From NCBI GenBank assembly GCA_015064525.1, contig SVSC01000008.1, positions 1-34,752 on the forward strand: DNA of 34,752 nt. Reading direction: 5' to 3'. The notes below the pieces were generated by a model, which was not told the DNA's origin, ran no database searches, and saw nothing but the letters and a program-made list of their open reading frames with translations. Positions 23,324-32,200 of this stretch are shown piece after piece. Positions within the stretch are counted from its first letter, which is position 1; each line of letters opens with the position of its first letter. This stretch comes from Oscillospiraceae bacterium (lineage in GTDB: Bacteria > Bacillota > Clostridia > Oscillospirales > CAG-272). Made by a program: the position numbers and the translations under genes.

Positions 23324-24781
23324 TCAAAACAGTGGCTTCAACGCCTGATAGATCTGTTGGAATCGACGATATTTTCTCTCGTGTCGCTCTGCCGCCTCGT
23401 GATCGGGCTCCAGCTCTCGCTCCACCAACGACATTCGATCTGCCGCTTTCGCCAAGGACGCAAAGGCACCGTCTGCCGTTGCCGCCAGCATTGCCGCTCC
23501 AAGGGAAGGTCCTTGCAGCTGCGCGGGGATCTCAACCTTCAGGTTGAGAATGTCCGCCGTCATCTGCTGCCACGCGGGCGACACCGCCCCGCCGCCGCAA
23601 AGACGAACCCGCTCCAAGGCAATGCCCTGAGACCTCGCCACCTCTAAGCAGTCCCTCAGAGCGTAGGTCACGCCCTCGTAAACCGCGCGGGTCATATCCT
23701 CTCTCTCGGTTGCCCGATCCATGCCGAGGAACACGCCTCTGGCATTGGGATCGTTGTGAGGGGAGCGTTCCCCCATTAGGTAGGGCAAAAACATGACCTC
23801 TCCCCTGCCCCCGTTGTTCAACGTTGTCTGTTCGGCAGCGTAGTTATCGGTTTTCAAAACGTCCTCGATCCACCATTGACCGCAGGAGGCGGCAGAAAGG
23901 ATACAGCCCAAAAGCATACAGCCTCCATCCGCGTGGACAAAGGTGTGGAGCGCGTTCTTGGAATCGGTTCGGTAAGCCTCGCAAGGGATCAGAACGGTTC
24001 CCGAGGTTCCCAGCGACAGATTGCAGATTCCCTGCCGCAGGGCGCCCGTTCCCAGCGCGGCGGCGGCGTTATCACCCGCTCCCGCCACCACAAAGGGGGC
24101 GTTCATGCCCAAGGGCTTGGCATACTCCTCCTTCATACAGCCAACAATCTCGTCGCTGCGGCGCAGGGGGGGCATCCACGCTTGGGGAATTCCGCACCGC
24201 TCCAGCATTTCCTTCGACCAGCAAGCGTTCCTGACGTCATACAACAGCGTACCGCAGGCATCCGACGGCTCACAGCCGAGAACCCCCGTGAGGCGAAAGA
24301 CAAGATAGTCCTTGGGCAATAAAACCGTTGCAATGCGAGCATACAGCTCAGGCTCATGTCGCCGTACCCAAAGGAGCTTTGGCAGGGTGAAGCCCGAGAA
24401 GGCGACGTTACCTGTGAGAGCGGTCAACCGCTCCCTGCCGATCTCCTCATTGAGCCAATCGGTTTCTAAGGCGCTTCTTCCGTCATTCCAAAGAATGGCC
24501 GGGCGCAGTACCTCTCCGTTTTCATCGAGCAGCACAAGGCCGTGCATCTGCCCCGCAACCGAAAGTCCCCGCACAGCGGAGGCATCCTCGCCTCGCAAAA
24601 GCTTCTCCATACCCGAAAGAGCCCCCTCCACCCAAAGAGACGGATCCTGCTCGGACCAGCCCGATTGCGGGTAGGAAACGCGATAGGATTCGGAAACCGT
24701 TTTTTTGATCTCACCCGTTTCGGTGAGAAGCAGGAGCTTTACCGAGGAGGTGCCCAGATCAATTCCGATATACGTTTTCAT
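23324..24781 (-). CDS. xylB: Xylulokinase-like FGGY carbohydrate kinase
   Basis: This 485-residue FGGY kinase phosphorylates a sugar in the cytoplasm using ATP. The N-terminal phosphate-binding loop YIGIDLGTSSVKLLLL, the segment VAGQMHGLVLLDENGEVLRPAILWNDGR, and GEVMFLPYLMGERSPHNDPNARGVFLGM are characteristic of xylulokinases. The C-terminal ATP-site piece RVRLCGGGAVSPAWQQMTADILN is also present. Substrate assignment within FGGY is less certain than the fold, and no xylose isomerase lies nearby. ATG 24781 follows GGAGGAG; an upstream in-frame TTG is unlikely. It starts 18 bases after the GH32 gene and ends the operon. Confidence 0.85.
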   Translation of the reverse strand: MKTYIGIDLGTSSVKLLLLTETGEIKKTVSESYRVSYPQSGWSEQDPSLWVEGALSGMEKLLRGEDASAVRGLSVAGQMHGLVLLDENGEVLRPAILWNDGRSALETDWLNEEIGRERLTALTGNVAFSGFTLPKLLWVRRHEPELYARIATVLLPKDYLVFRLTGVLGCEPSDACGTLLYDVRNACWSKEMLERCGIPQAWMPPLRRSDEIVGCMKEEYAKPLGMNAPFVVAGAGDNAAAALGTGALRQGICNLSLGTSGTVLIPCEAYRTDSKNALHTFVHADGGCMLLGCILSAASCGQWWIEDVLKTDNYAAEQTTLNNGGRGEVMFLPYLMGERSPHNDPNARGVFLGMDRATEREDMTRAVYEGVTYALRDCLEVARSQGIALERVRLCGGGAVSPAWQQMTADILNLKVEIPAQLQGPSLGAAMLAATADGAFASLAKAADRMSLVERELEPDHEAAERHERKYRRFQQIYQALKPLF

Positions 24782-24799
24782 TGTAGTCTCCTCCTTCAA

Positions 24800-26305
24800 T
24801 CAGTAGGGATTGGTGTAGTCCAACTCCCACCCCCGCAGAGATACGCTCCGCCCTTTCACAAGCATCACGCGGTTCTCCCGCTTTTCACGGGGATAGCAAA
24901 GCCGCGCAATCGCCTGACGGTCGTTGGCAAAGACCTCTACCACAGAAGCATCCACGTAAACCGTCAGTTTCAAGCGCCTCCCGTCACACACGCGCAAGGG
25001 GGCGCACTCCCGACGGTGAGAGCCCTCCTCTCCGCAACGTGCAGTATCCACAAACAGCTCTTGGGAGGACGGCTCATAGCCAACGGACACATAGTGATTC
25101 CCATCCTCTGACACCAGCACCCGCAGCTCCACAGAAGCCTCCGGGTCTGCCTCCAATTCCAGCTCCAGATGATTGGAGCGGATCTCCTCTGCCGACGTAT
25201 ACTCCCGAAGGCGTAGCTTTTTCAGCTCCTGCAGAGGCGCGATTCCCAGCGACCCATCCTCTCTCAGCCAAAGGGTTCTTGGAAGACCGAAAATTCCGGA
25301 CCAGCCAAAGCGCTTCCATTCCTGCTCTCTTTTTTCGTTGATCCAAGCCCACATCACCTGTCTTCCGTCAGGCAAGAGCATTGCCTCGGGAGCGAAATAG
25401 GCATTATCCACCCAGGTCATGCGACCGTGAGTTTCGGGTAGAAAACGGTCATTGTCTCGGTCATAGTCGCCGATATAGTACTGGCATCCCTTGTTGTGTG
25501 AAATAAACAGCTGGAGATATTTTCCCGAGGCACCTCCCCCCTCCTTGGAGGTGGGCAAGGGAAGAAAGCTGGGACACATATCGTCCTCGCTCTCGTCTGT
25601 CCAACAGTTGGATAAATTCCTTTCATAAAAACGGTGAACGTACTCCCATTTTTTCAGATCGACAGACCGATACAAATCGGTGAAATCGCCGCTATATGCA
25701 GGATCTCCGCTATTTCTGCCAAAGTAATTCAGCAGGGTGAGATTGCCTGCCTGCATATAATAAACGCCGTCCTTTTTCCAAATATTGGAGGGATCCGCCG
25801 CTGCCAGACGGCGAACGGCTCCGTCCTCGGAGGTCACCGTGAGAAATCCGTTGCCCGATGCCTCCACAGCCTGCATGGGAAGCTTTTCCCACTTGGCGTA
25901 GTCATTTTCAACGTCTCTGCTGTACGCGATGCGGATCCCGTTTTTCGATTGATCCAGATTCTCGCTGCCCAGCGCCCAGTAGGAAATATACACCGTTCCG
26001 TCCTCATCCGCAAAGGCGCCGCCGCTAAAGATCCCCGCATCCAGCGCGTCGGGGGTGAGGGCATCGGGATGTCTGCGCCAATGAAGCAGATCCGCGGAGG
26101 ACATATGTCCATAGCGAAATCCGTCCACCGCCGAGTGATAAAGGAACATCAGATGGGCTCTGCCGTTTGCGTAAAAGGCGGCGTTGGGATCTCCCGGAAC
26201 GCCGTTATCCTCAGGGCAAATAAAGTGGTAGCCCGGGCGGGTATGGTCCCGCATCAACAGCTCGCGAAGCTCGCTTCCCTGCCGCAATAAGGTTTTGATA
26301 TCCAT
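24800..26305 (-). CDS. Family 32 glycoside hydrolase, cytoplasmic
   Basis: This 501-residue protein has the GH32 five-bladed propeller and a C-terminal beta-sandwich. GVPGDPNAAFYANGRAHLMFLYH supplies the nucleophile Asp39, and AAADPSNIW (Asp171) stands for the RDP motif. GWSGIFGLPRTLWLREDGSLGIAPLQELKKLR is the typical link to the sandwich. The usual Glu-Cys-Pro acid/base motif reads Glu240-Asp-Asp-Met-Cys-Pro, so the Glu next to Cys is Met. No signal peptide is present; it should cut imported fructose-containing or related oligosaccharides. ATG 26305 follows GAGGAGGTG. It lies between a secreted relative and the kinase. Confidence 0.88.
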   Translation of the reverse strand: MDIKTLLRQGSELRELLMRDHTRPGYHFICPEDNGVPGDPNAAFYANGRAHLMFLYHSAVDGFRYGHMSSADLLHWRRHPDALTPDALDAGIFSGGAFADEDGTVYISYWALGSENLDQSKNGIRIAYSRDVENDYAKWEKLPMQAVEASGNGFLTVTSEDGAVRRLAAADPSNIWKKDGVYYMQAGNLTLLNYFGRNSGDPAYSGDFTDLYRSVDLKKWEYVHRFYERNLSNCWTDESEDDMCPSFLPLPTSKEGGGASGKYLQLFISHNKGCQYYIGDYDRDNDRFLPETHGRMTWVDNAYFAPEAMLLPDGRQVMWAWINEKREQEWKRFGWSGIFGLPRTLWLREDGSLGIAPLQELKKLRLREYTSAEEIRSNHLELELEADPEASVELRVLVSEDGNHYVSVGYEPSSQELFVDTARCGEEGSHRRECAPLRVCDGRRLKLTVYVDASVVEVFANDRQAIARLCYPREKRENRVMLVKGRSVSLRGWELDYTNPY

Positions 26306-26320
26306 GCGCACCTCCTCAGG

Positions 26321-28015
26321 TCAGGCTTCGATTTTATAAAGCTCCAAATCGGTTACGTTCATTACACCGTTATTGGCGAACAGCCCCGCGCGGTTTCTGC
26401 CCGCATTGACAAAGCCTGTGTTAAAGACCATTTCATCGTTAATATAAAGCTCCAGCGTGTTGCCAACCAGCAAAACGCGAATACGATACTCCACACCGTT
26501 CTCAAAATGATAGCTTCTGCAGTTTTTAAGCTCCCACGTCTGATCGGTGAGGTACACACGATTGTGAATCCGATCCAGCACCAGAATATTCCGAAGCGCA
26601 TCCAAATTGGATAATTCGGAGGCGTTGGTCAGGCATACGCCGTAGGCTGTTGCCGTGGAGTCGGCGCTCACCCGAAAGGAAAGTTCAAAATTCTTGGAGG
26701 TGCTGTCCATCAGCATTGCCTGCCAGCTGTTGGGATCGGTTTTGCAGGTGAATTGACTGGTCGAGCCGCTCCAAACGCCGCCCTTGGTGGGCCAACCGAA
26801 GCTGGTGTAGGGCTGTGCCGCGATTCGGGTGGTGAGGGCTTCCCCCCGCAGAGTGGGGATCAGATCGGCGGCATAGTAAACCCGAAGCTGTCCTTTTTCG
26901 TTGAGACGCACCTCCTTGGGAAGCGACAGCACGGAATTTCCGCCATTGCTGTCCACATACATCATATAGCGCTTTCCGTCCTTCATCACGGTTCGGGAGC
27001 TATAGCCGCTGTCATACTGTCCGCCGATCACCACGTTGTCGGCGGGGTTCTCCACAAAGGGACCCTCGGGGCTATCCGCAACGGCATAGATCTGCGCGCG
27101 GGAAATATAGGGATCCGAGAACATATCAATGCCGCCGTTGTTCTTTCCCGTGGTAAGCGTCATATACCATTTATTTCCGAGCTTGAAAACGTCCACCATC
27201 TCGGGCATACTGATTCCCGTTGGCGTGTAAACGATTCCCTTTTGCTCCCAACGCAAAAGATCCTTGGAGCGAGCAACCCCTACTACCGATACGGGTGTGG
27301 AATAAATTCCCTCGGCGGACGCCACAAAGTAGCCGAGGAAGCCATCGCCGTCGGGATCCTTTAGCACCAGGAAATCTCTGCAATCAATGCGATCCTTCCA
27401 AACCTGACTGGTGCTTTGACCGTAATTCTGGGGATTGAAGCCGATGAACCACTTGGAATCGGGAACCAGCACGGGATTTTGGTATTCTGTCCACGTTACC
27501 ATATCGTCCGACCACGCAACTCCAATGCGCTGCCCCCCCCATTTCCGCATGGTGAAGAATACGTAGCATCTTCCCTCGTGAACGATGGCGCTGCCCGTGT
27601 AATGAAAATCCACCGCGTACTCCAGCTTGGAGTCTCCCGCGTTGAGGATTTCCTCCCGCTCCTCCCAATGGAGCAGATCCTTGGAGGTTGCCACACCGTA
27701 GCCTCGCACCGCCTCCTCCGCCTGATTATACACCTTGTCGCCGATCAGCCCCTTTAAGTGAATCAGATAAAAAACGCCGTCCTTTTCCACCACCCAGCTA
27801 TCCCAAACGTTGTAGTTTTCGGGAGCGTACTTTACCTCGCCGCTGTAAACAATGCCGTCGATGCCCTGCTGGGGATTGTTCAGATCAATTTCAACCGTTT
27901 TCATAGCGGTAGTCTCCTTGTTTTCAATTGGATCCTGCTCCTTGCAAGAGGCGCACAGCCCCGCCACCGATGCGATGAGCAGAAGCCACGCGAGTGTTTT
28001 TTTCCATTTTCTCAT
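26321..28015 (-). CDS. Secreted GH43/GH32-like glycoside hydrolase lipoprotein
   Basis: This 564-residue protein starts with a lipoprotein signal (MRKWKKTLAWLLLIASVAG, lipobox LCASC with Cys24), so it should be tethered outside the membrane. The catalytic five-bladed propeller shows candidate acidic residues Asp72 in VWDSW, Asp214 in CRDF and Glu272 in PEMVD, in the GH32/GH43 order. A C-terminal part (about 420-564) looks like a LamG or GH32-type beta-sandwich (YRIRVLLVGNTLELYINDEMVF). ATG 28015 follows AAAGGAG. It precedes the GH32 gene by 15 bases, suggesting outside trimming followed by inside hydrolysis. The exact bond cleaved is unknown. Confidence 0.85.
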   Translation of the reverse strand: MRKWKKTLAWLLLIASVAGLCASCKEQDPIENKETTAMKTVEIDLNNPQQGIDGIVYSGEVKYAPENYNVWDSWVVEKDGVFYLIHLKGLIGDKVYNQAEEAVRGYGVATSKDLLHWEEREEILNAGDSKLEYAVDFHYTGSAIVHEGRCYVFFTMRKWGGQRIGVAWSDDMVTWTEYQNPVLVPDSKWFIGFNPQNYGQSTSQVWKDRIDCRDFLVLKDPDGDGFLGYFVASAEGIYSTPVSVVGVARSKDLLRWEQKGIVYTPTGISMPEMVDVFKLGNKWYMTLTTGKNNGGIDMFSDPYISRAQIYAVADSPEGPFVENPADNVVIGGQYDSGYSSRTVMKDGKRYMMYVDSNGGNSVLSLPKEVRLNEKGQLRVYYAADLIPTLRGEALTTRIAAQPYTSFGWPTKGGVWSGSTSQFTCKTDPNSWQAMLMDSTSKNFELSFRVSADSTATAYGVCLTNASELSNLDALRNILVLDRIHNRVYLTDQTWELKNCRSYHFENGVEYRIRVLLVGNTLELYINDEMVFNTGFVNAGRNRAGLFANNGVMNVTDLELYKIEA

Positions 28016-28049
28016 TGGGTTCTCCTTTGATCCGCAAATACGGATCGAT

Positions 28050-29102
28050 TCAATATTCATTTGTTGGGTAGCTTGACTGCGTGACCGAGAAGGGATCTCT
28101 CAGTGCTGCGGCAACCGCCTCGCGGATAGCGGGAAAATGCGCTCCCAGCCCACGGTTCAGGGATGGCACCCAATCCACCGCCTCCGGAGAGGCACCGGAC
28201 AAAACGCAAAACCACGTCAGTGCCGCGGCGTACCGCCCAATATCGTAGCTCAGATGATACCCATCCCTTGTGAGTTGATTGACCAAATAAGAGGTTCTCA
28301 GATTCTGAATGACGGTAACGCAGGGAATGATCTCCTCAAAGTAGCCTCTCGCAAGAATCTGACTGTTCAGCACGTTGATCATACCGCGGTACATTTCCGC
28401 CTGATCCTTCACCAAATTCCCATAATTCTCGTTGATATGAGACTGCTCATATGCCCAAGTGGCGTGCCAATAGAGCCTCGCCTGCGGCTCCTTCTCCCGA
28501 AGGAAATCCACAAGCTCATCCAAGTACTTCCACTTACCGCTTTCGGTAAAGAGGGCGCTGCCGTAGTTTCTCAGCACAACGATTTCCCAGTCGTCATCCT
28601 CTAAAGCATCGACAATACCGCTTTGCCGAACGCTCCACTCTCCCGATGTGTTTTTGCTGTAGGTATAAATATCGGCATTGGAGCGAATATTCAGAACGTC
28701 ATTCTGCAACGACGATCCCCCCAGAAACAAATACCCCAGCTTCACGCTTTCCACACCGGCATCATGACAGATCTGCCACAAGAACTCCATGCTGTCCTGA
28801 GTGAAGCTATTGCCGATGGCAAGCACCGAAATCCTTCCCGTTGCGGGGATCGTTTCCACCCGTTCCGCGCCGCAAGCAGAGCAAACAAACCGTTTGCTTC
28901 CCTCGGCAAGGGCGCGCGGTTGAACGGTTTCCGCGCAGACCTCCTCATGAATCACACAGGAAACGCGTTGGCTGATTTCCTCCTGAGAGGAAGCAACCGT
29001 TTGCGTTGGCGCTTCGTTGCGGTCGCTTGCGCATGCGGTTAGCAAGAAAATCAACAGAGCCAAGGTCAATAGCCATGCAAAAAATCTTTTTTGTCTCTTC
29101 AT
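28050..29102 (-). CDS. DUF4886 lipoprotein (SGNH-hydrolase-like)
   Basis: This 350-residue lipoprotein has a signal ending LLTAC (Cys24). A short Cys/His segment (residues 49-80: CVIHEEVC and FVCSACGAERVETIPATG) resembles the zinc-ribbon-like repeats of clostridial surface proteins. The DUF4886 domain opens with SVLAIGNSFTQDSMEFLW, where GNSFT contains the likely nucleophile Ser99, and closes with TRDGYHLSYDIGRY, giving the Asp-x-x-His pair of SGNH esterases. It may remove acyl groups from a glycan. The ATG at 29102 has only a weak ribosome site. It heads the GH/GH32/kinase operon, directly behind a LacI-type operator. Confidence 0.83.
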   Translation of the reverse strand: MKRQKRFFAWLLTLALLIFLLTACASDRNEAPTQTVASSQEEISQRVSCVIHEEVCAETVQPRALAEGSKRFVCSACGAERVETIPATGRISVLAIGNSFTQDSMEFLWQICHDAGVESVKLGYLFLGGSSLQNDVLNIRSNADIYTYSKNTSGEWSVRQSGIVDALEDDDWEIVVLRNYGSALFTESGKWKYLDELVDFLREKEPQARLYWHATWAYEQSHINENYGNLVKDQAEMYRGMINVLNSQILARGYFEEIIPCVTVIQNLRTSYLVNQLTRDGYHLSYDIGRYAAALTWFCVLSGASPEAVDWVPSLNRGLGAHFPAIREAVAAALRDPFSVTQSSYPTNEY

Positions 29103-29107
29103 TCCAC

Positions 29108-29131
29108 TGTTTTGTAAACGTTTTCAAAACA
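29108..29131. promoter_or_regulatory. LacI/cre-type operator in front of the DUF4886 operon
   Basis: TGTAAACGTTTTCA (29113-29126) sits inside a longer 24-bp palindrome (29108-29131) with a single mismatched pair, ending five bases before the ATG. It fits both a local LacI-family operator and the CcpA cre consensus TGNAANCGNWNNCA. It matches the sites before the solute-binding protein gene. Confidence 0.75.
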
Positions 29132-29135
29132 CAAT

Positions 29136-29181
29136 AATGCCCCACACCCCACCTTCATACCATCGGCGGAGTGGGGGCATT
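29136..29181 (-). terminator. Terminator after the beta-helix surface protein gene
   Basis: AATGCCCC (29136-29143) pairs with GGGGCATT (29174-29181), with further GC-rich pairing inside. On the minus strand the stem is followed by ATTGTGTTTTG. It separates the surface-protein unit from the DUF4886 operon. Confidence 0.6.
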
Positions 29182-29213
29182 TCATTTATGATTGTGTTAA
29201 CAAATCAATTGGG

Positions 29214-32200
29214 TTAATCTTCCTTTTTCTTGCAGAGGAAGCCTGCGCCAAGAGCAACCACAAGGATCAACGCGCTGCCAAAGGCGGATGCGCATCCGCC
29301 CTGAGGCTCCTCCGCGGGAGCGTTGGTTCCGGGAACGGGAGCCTTGGTCTCCTCCTTGGTGGGAGCCTTGGTGGATTCCTGGGTGGGAATTTCTTGCGTG
29401 GGAGTTTCCTTCGTGGGAGTTTCCTCGGTGGGAGCATTGGGCTCATCCGTGGGCGCTTCGGTCACATCATTGTTCTCCTCAGAGGGGAAATTCTTTGCAA
29501 TCGCGCGATAAGCATCGTCGCAGTTCAGCGTGATCTTACCGTAAACGTCACCGCCCTGCTCGCTGACAAGGATTTCGGTAATAGAGCCGCCCGAGATATT
29601 CAGAACCACGTTACCAACAATCTCGTTGTTGGCGGTAGCGCCGTTCGCGATCACCTGGCGGATGGTTCCGCCCTTGACGTTCATTTCCACGTTACCGAAT
29701 ACCACCACGGGATCGGTTCCGCCAACGCCGCCGTTGGAGCCGCCCAGCACACGGTCGATGGTGCCGCCCTCAATGGTAACGGTTACGTTACCGGTAACGT
29801 CGTCAATGTGCGTACCCCAATCTCTGCCGTTTGCGGCGCCTCCGCCGAACACGTCAGCCCAGGTACCGCTCTTAACGGTCACGTTGGAGGAGGAGCCCTC
29901 GGGGATCCACAGGAAGGAATACATTCCGGAACCGTAGATAATGGGATAACCGTAGGCGGTATCCGACTTGGTAACGGTCACGTTCTCGCCAATCACAAAA
30001 TCGTGACAGTTGGCAACCAGATAGGAGTTGAATCCCGTGTAGGTGCAATGAATGGCAATATTCTCAATGGTGGTGTCTCCGGGGAACCAGATTCCCTGCT
30101 CGGCAATGATCAGTCTGCCCCCCTCCTCGGCGGTGATGGTCACCTTGCCAATGAGGTTCAGAAGAGTCGCGTCCTCGCAGAGTGCGCGGTACTCACCGGA
30201 AACGGTGGCATCGCCAATGATGCGAATCTCGCCGCCCGCAGCGCCCAGCAGCTGATATGCCTTAATAAGCGTTGCAACGGGTGCGGTCTTTGCACCGTTG
30301 TTCATGTTGCTGCCAGCATCGGACAGATAGATCACGCCCTCTTCGGGAGGTGCAACAGGAGTATCGGGGGTTTCGGAGCCAACGGTTTCAATCGTTTCAA
30401 AGCCACCTGCGATTCCCTTAAATGCTGCAGGGCAAACCAGCTTGGTGGTGCCGTTCACGAAATCATTTCCGTCGAACTGCTTCACAAGGATTTCGTTTGT
30501 TTTGCAATCAGTGATCGTTACGGTCACGTCGCCCTTGATCAGCGCTGTGTTGGTTTCGCAGTTCGCAACGATCCTTCCAATGGTGCCGCCGTTCACGGTT
30601 ACGGTCACGTTCCCCTCAACCTCAAGAGTCTTGTTTCCGCCGCCACCGTTGCTACCGCCGTACAGCTCGCCGATCTCGCCGCCTTCAACAGTCACGTTGA
30701 TGTTACCTCTTACATAGTCTACCAGACCCCAGTCATCGTGGTAGGTGCATCCGCCGCCGTAGACCTTTGACCACTGACCGCTCTTCACGATCACGTCGGT
30801 GTCCTTATTGTTGTCGCCGAACCAACCCATCACAGAATACATACCGGAGCCGTAGATCACGGGATACGCAGCGGCGTTGGCAGCCTTTTCCACGGTTACG
30901 TTCTCGCCAATGGTCAGCCGATGACAGTTGGCAACCAAATAGATCACGTCACCCTCGCGAGCGGCGTAGAGAACCATATTTTTCAATTCAGTTTCGCCGG
31001 GGAACCAAATGCCCGAGCTTGCCACGGAGAGCTTACCCGTTCCGTCCTCGGAGGTGATGGTCACCTTGCCGATGGCGTTCATCATATTTTTGCAGAGCGC
31101 GCGGAAATCGGCGTTCTCATCGGGATCCTTCACAACGGTTGCGGTGCCGACGATGCTCACCGTACCGCCCTCGGCGCCCAACAGCTGATAAGCCTTGAGC
31201 AGCGTTGCAACGGGAGCCTCCTTGGTGCCCGCGTTTTCATCGTTGCCGGCATCGGAGAGATATACGGTCTTTCCATCGGACTCCACCTCAACGGTTTCGA
31301 ATCCGCTTGCCAGATTTTGATACGCCTCGGCACAGATCAGCTTGGTGGCGCCGTTCACATAATCGTTGCCATCAAACAGATTCACAGCGATCTCATTCAC
31401 GGTACCGTCGCTCACGGTAACGGTTGCGCCGCCCTTGATCACGGCATCCTTGTTCTCGTTGTTGGCAACAATTTTGCCGATGGTGCCTCCCTTTACGGTG
31501 ACGGTCACGTTCCCCTCAATGGTGAGGATACCGTTGCCGCCGCCTGCGCCGCCGCCATAGAGAGTGCCGATCTCGCCACCCTCAACGGTCACGCTCGCGT
31601 TGCCCTTCACATCGTCAACCAAGCCCCAATCGTCGTGGTAGGTGCATCCGCCCGCGAATACCTTGGAGAATCGACCGCTCTTCACGATCACGTCGGTGTC
31701 CTTATTGTTGTCGCCGAACCAGCCCATCACGGAGTACATACCCGAGCCGTAGATCACAGGATAATCGGGAGCGCCTGCCGCCTTTTCCACGGTCACGTTC
31801 TCACCGATGATCAGCTGATGGCAGTTGCCCACCAGATAGATCACATCGCCCTCGCGAGCGGCATAAAGCACCAGATTCTTCAGCTCGGTGTCGCCGGGGA
31901 ACCAAATGCCCGAGCTTGCCACGGAGAGCTTACCTGTGCCGTCCTCGGAGGTGATGGTCACCTTGCCGATGGCGTTCATCATATTTTTGCAGAGCGCGCG
32001 GAAATCGGCGTTCTCGTCGGGATCCTTCACAACGGTTGCGGTGCCGATGATGCTCACCGTACCGCCCTCGGCGCCCAACAGCTGATAAGCCTTGAGCAGC
32101 GTTGCAACGGGAGCCTCCTTGGTGCCCGCGTTTTCGTCATTGCCCGCATCGGAGAGGTACACGGTTTTTCCTGCGGTCTCAGCGGCAGCGGGAATTGCCA

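Noticed and set aside
23324-24781. A xylose catabolism operon on the strength of the kinase
   Set aside because: No xylose isomerase or xylose transporter is present. The isomerase-like gene at 1381-2196 belongs to a different fold subgroup and lies far away.
29487-32171. Repeats considered as a CRISPR or tandem DNA array
   Set aside because: The units are about 900 bases, in frame and protein-coding, with no short direct repeats separated by unique spacers.
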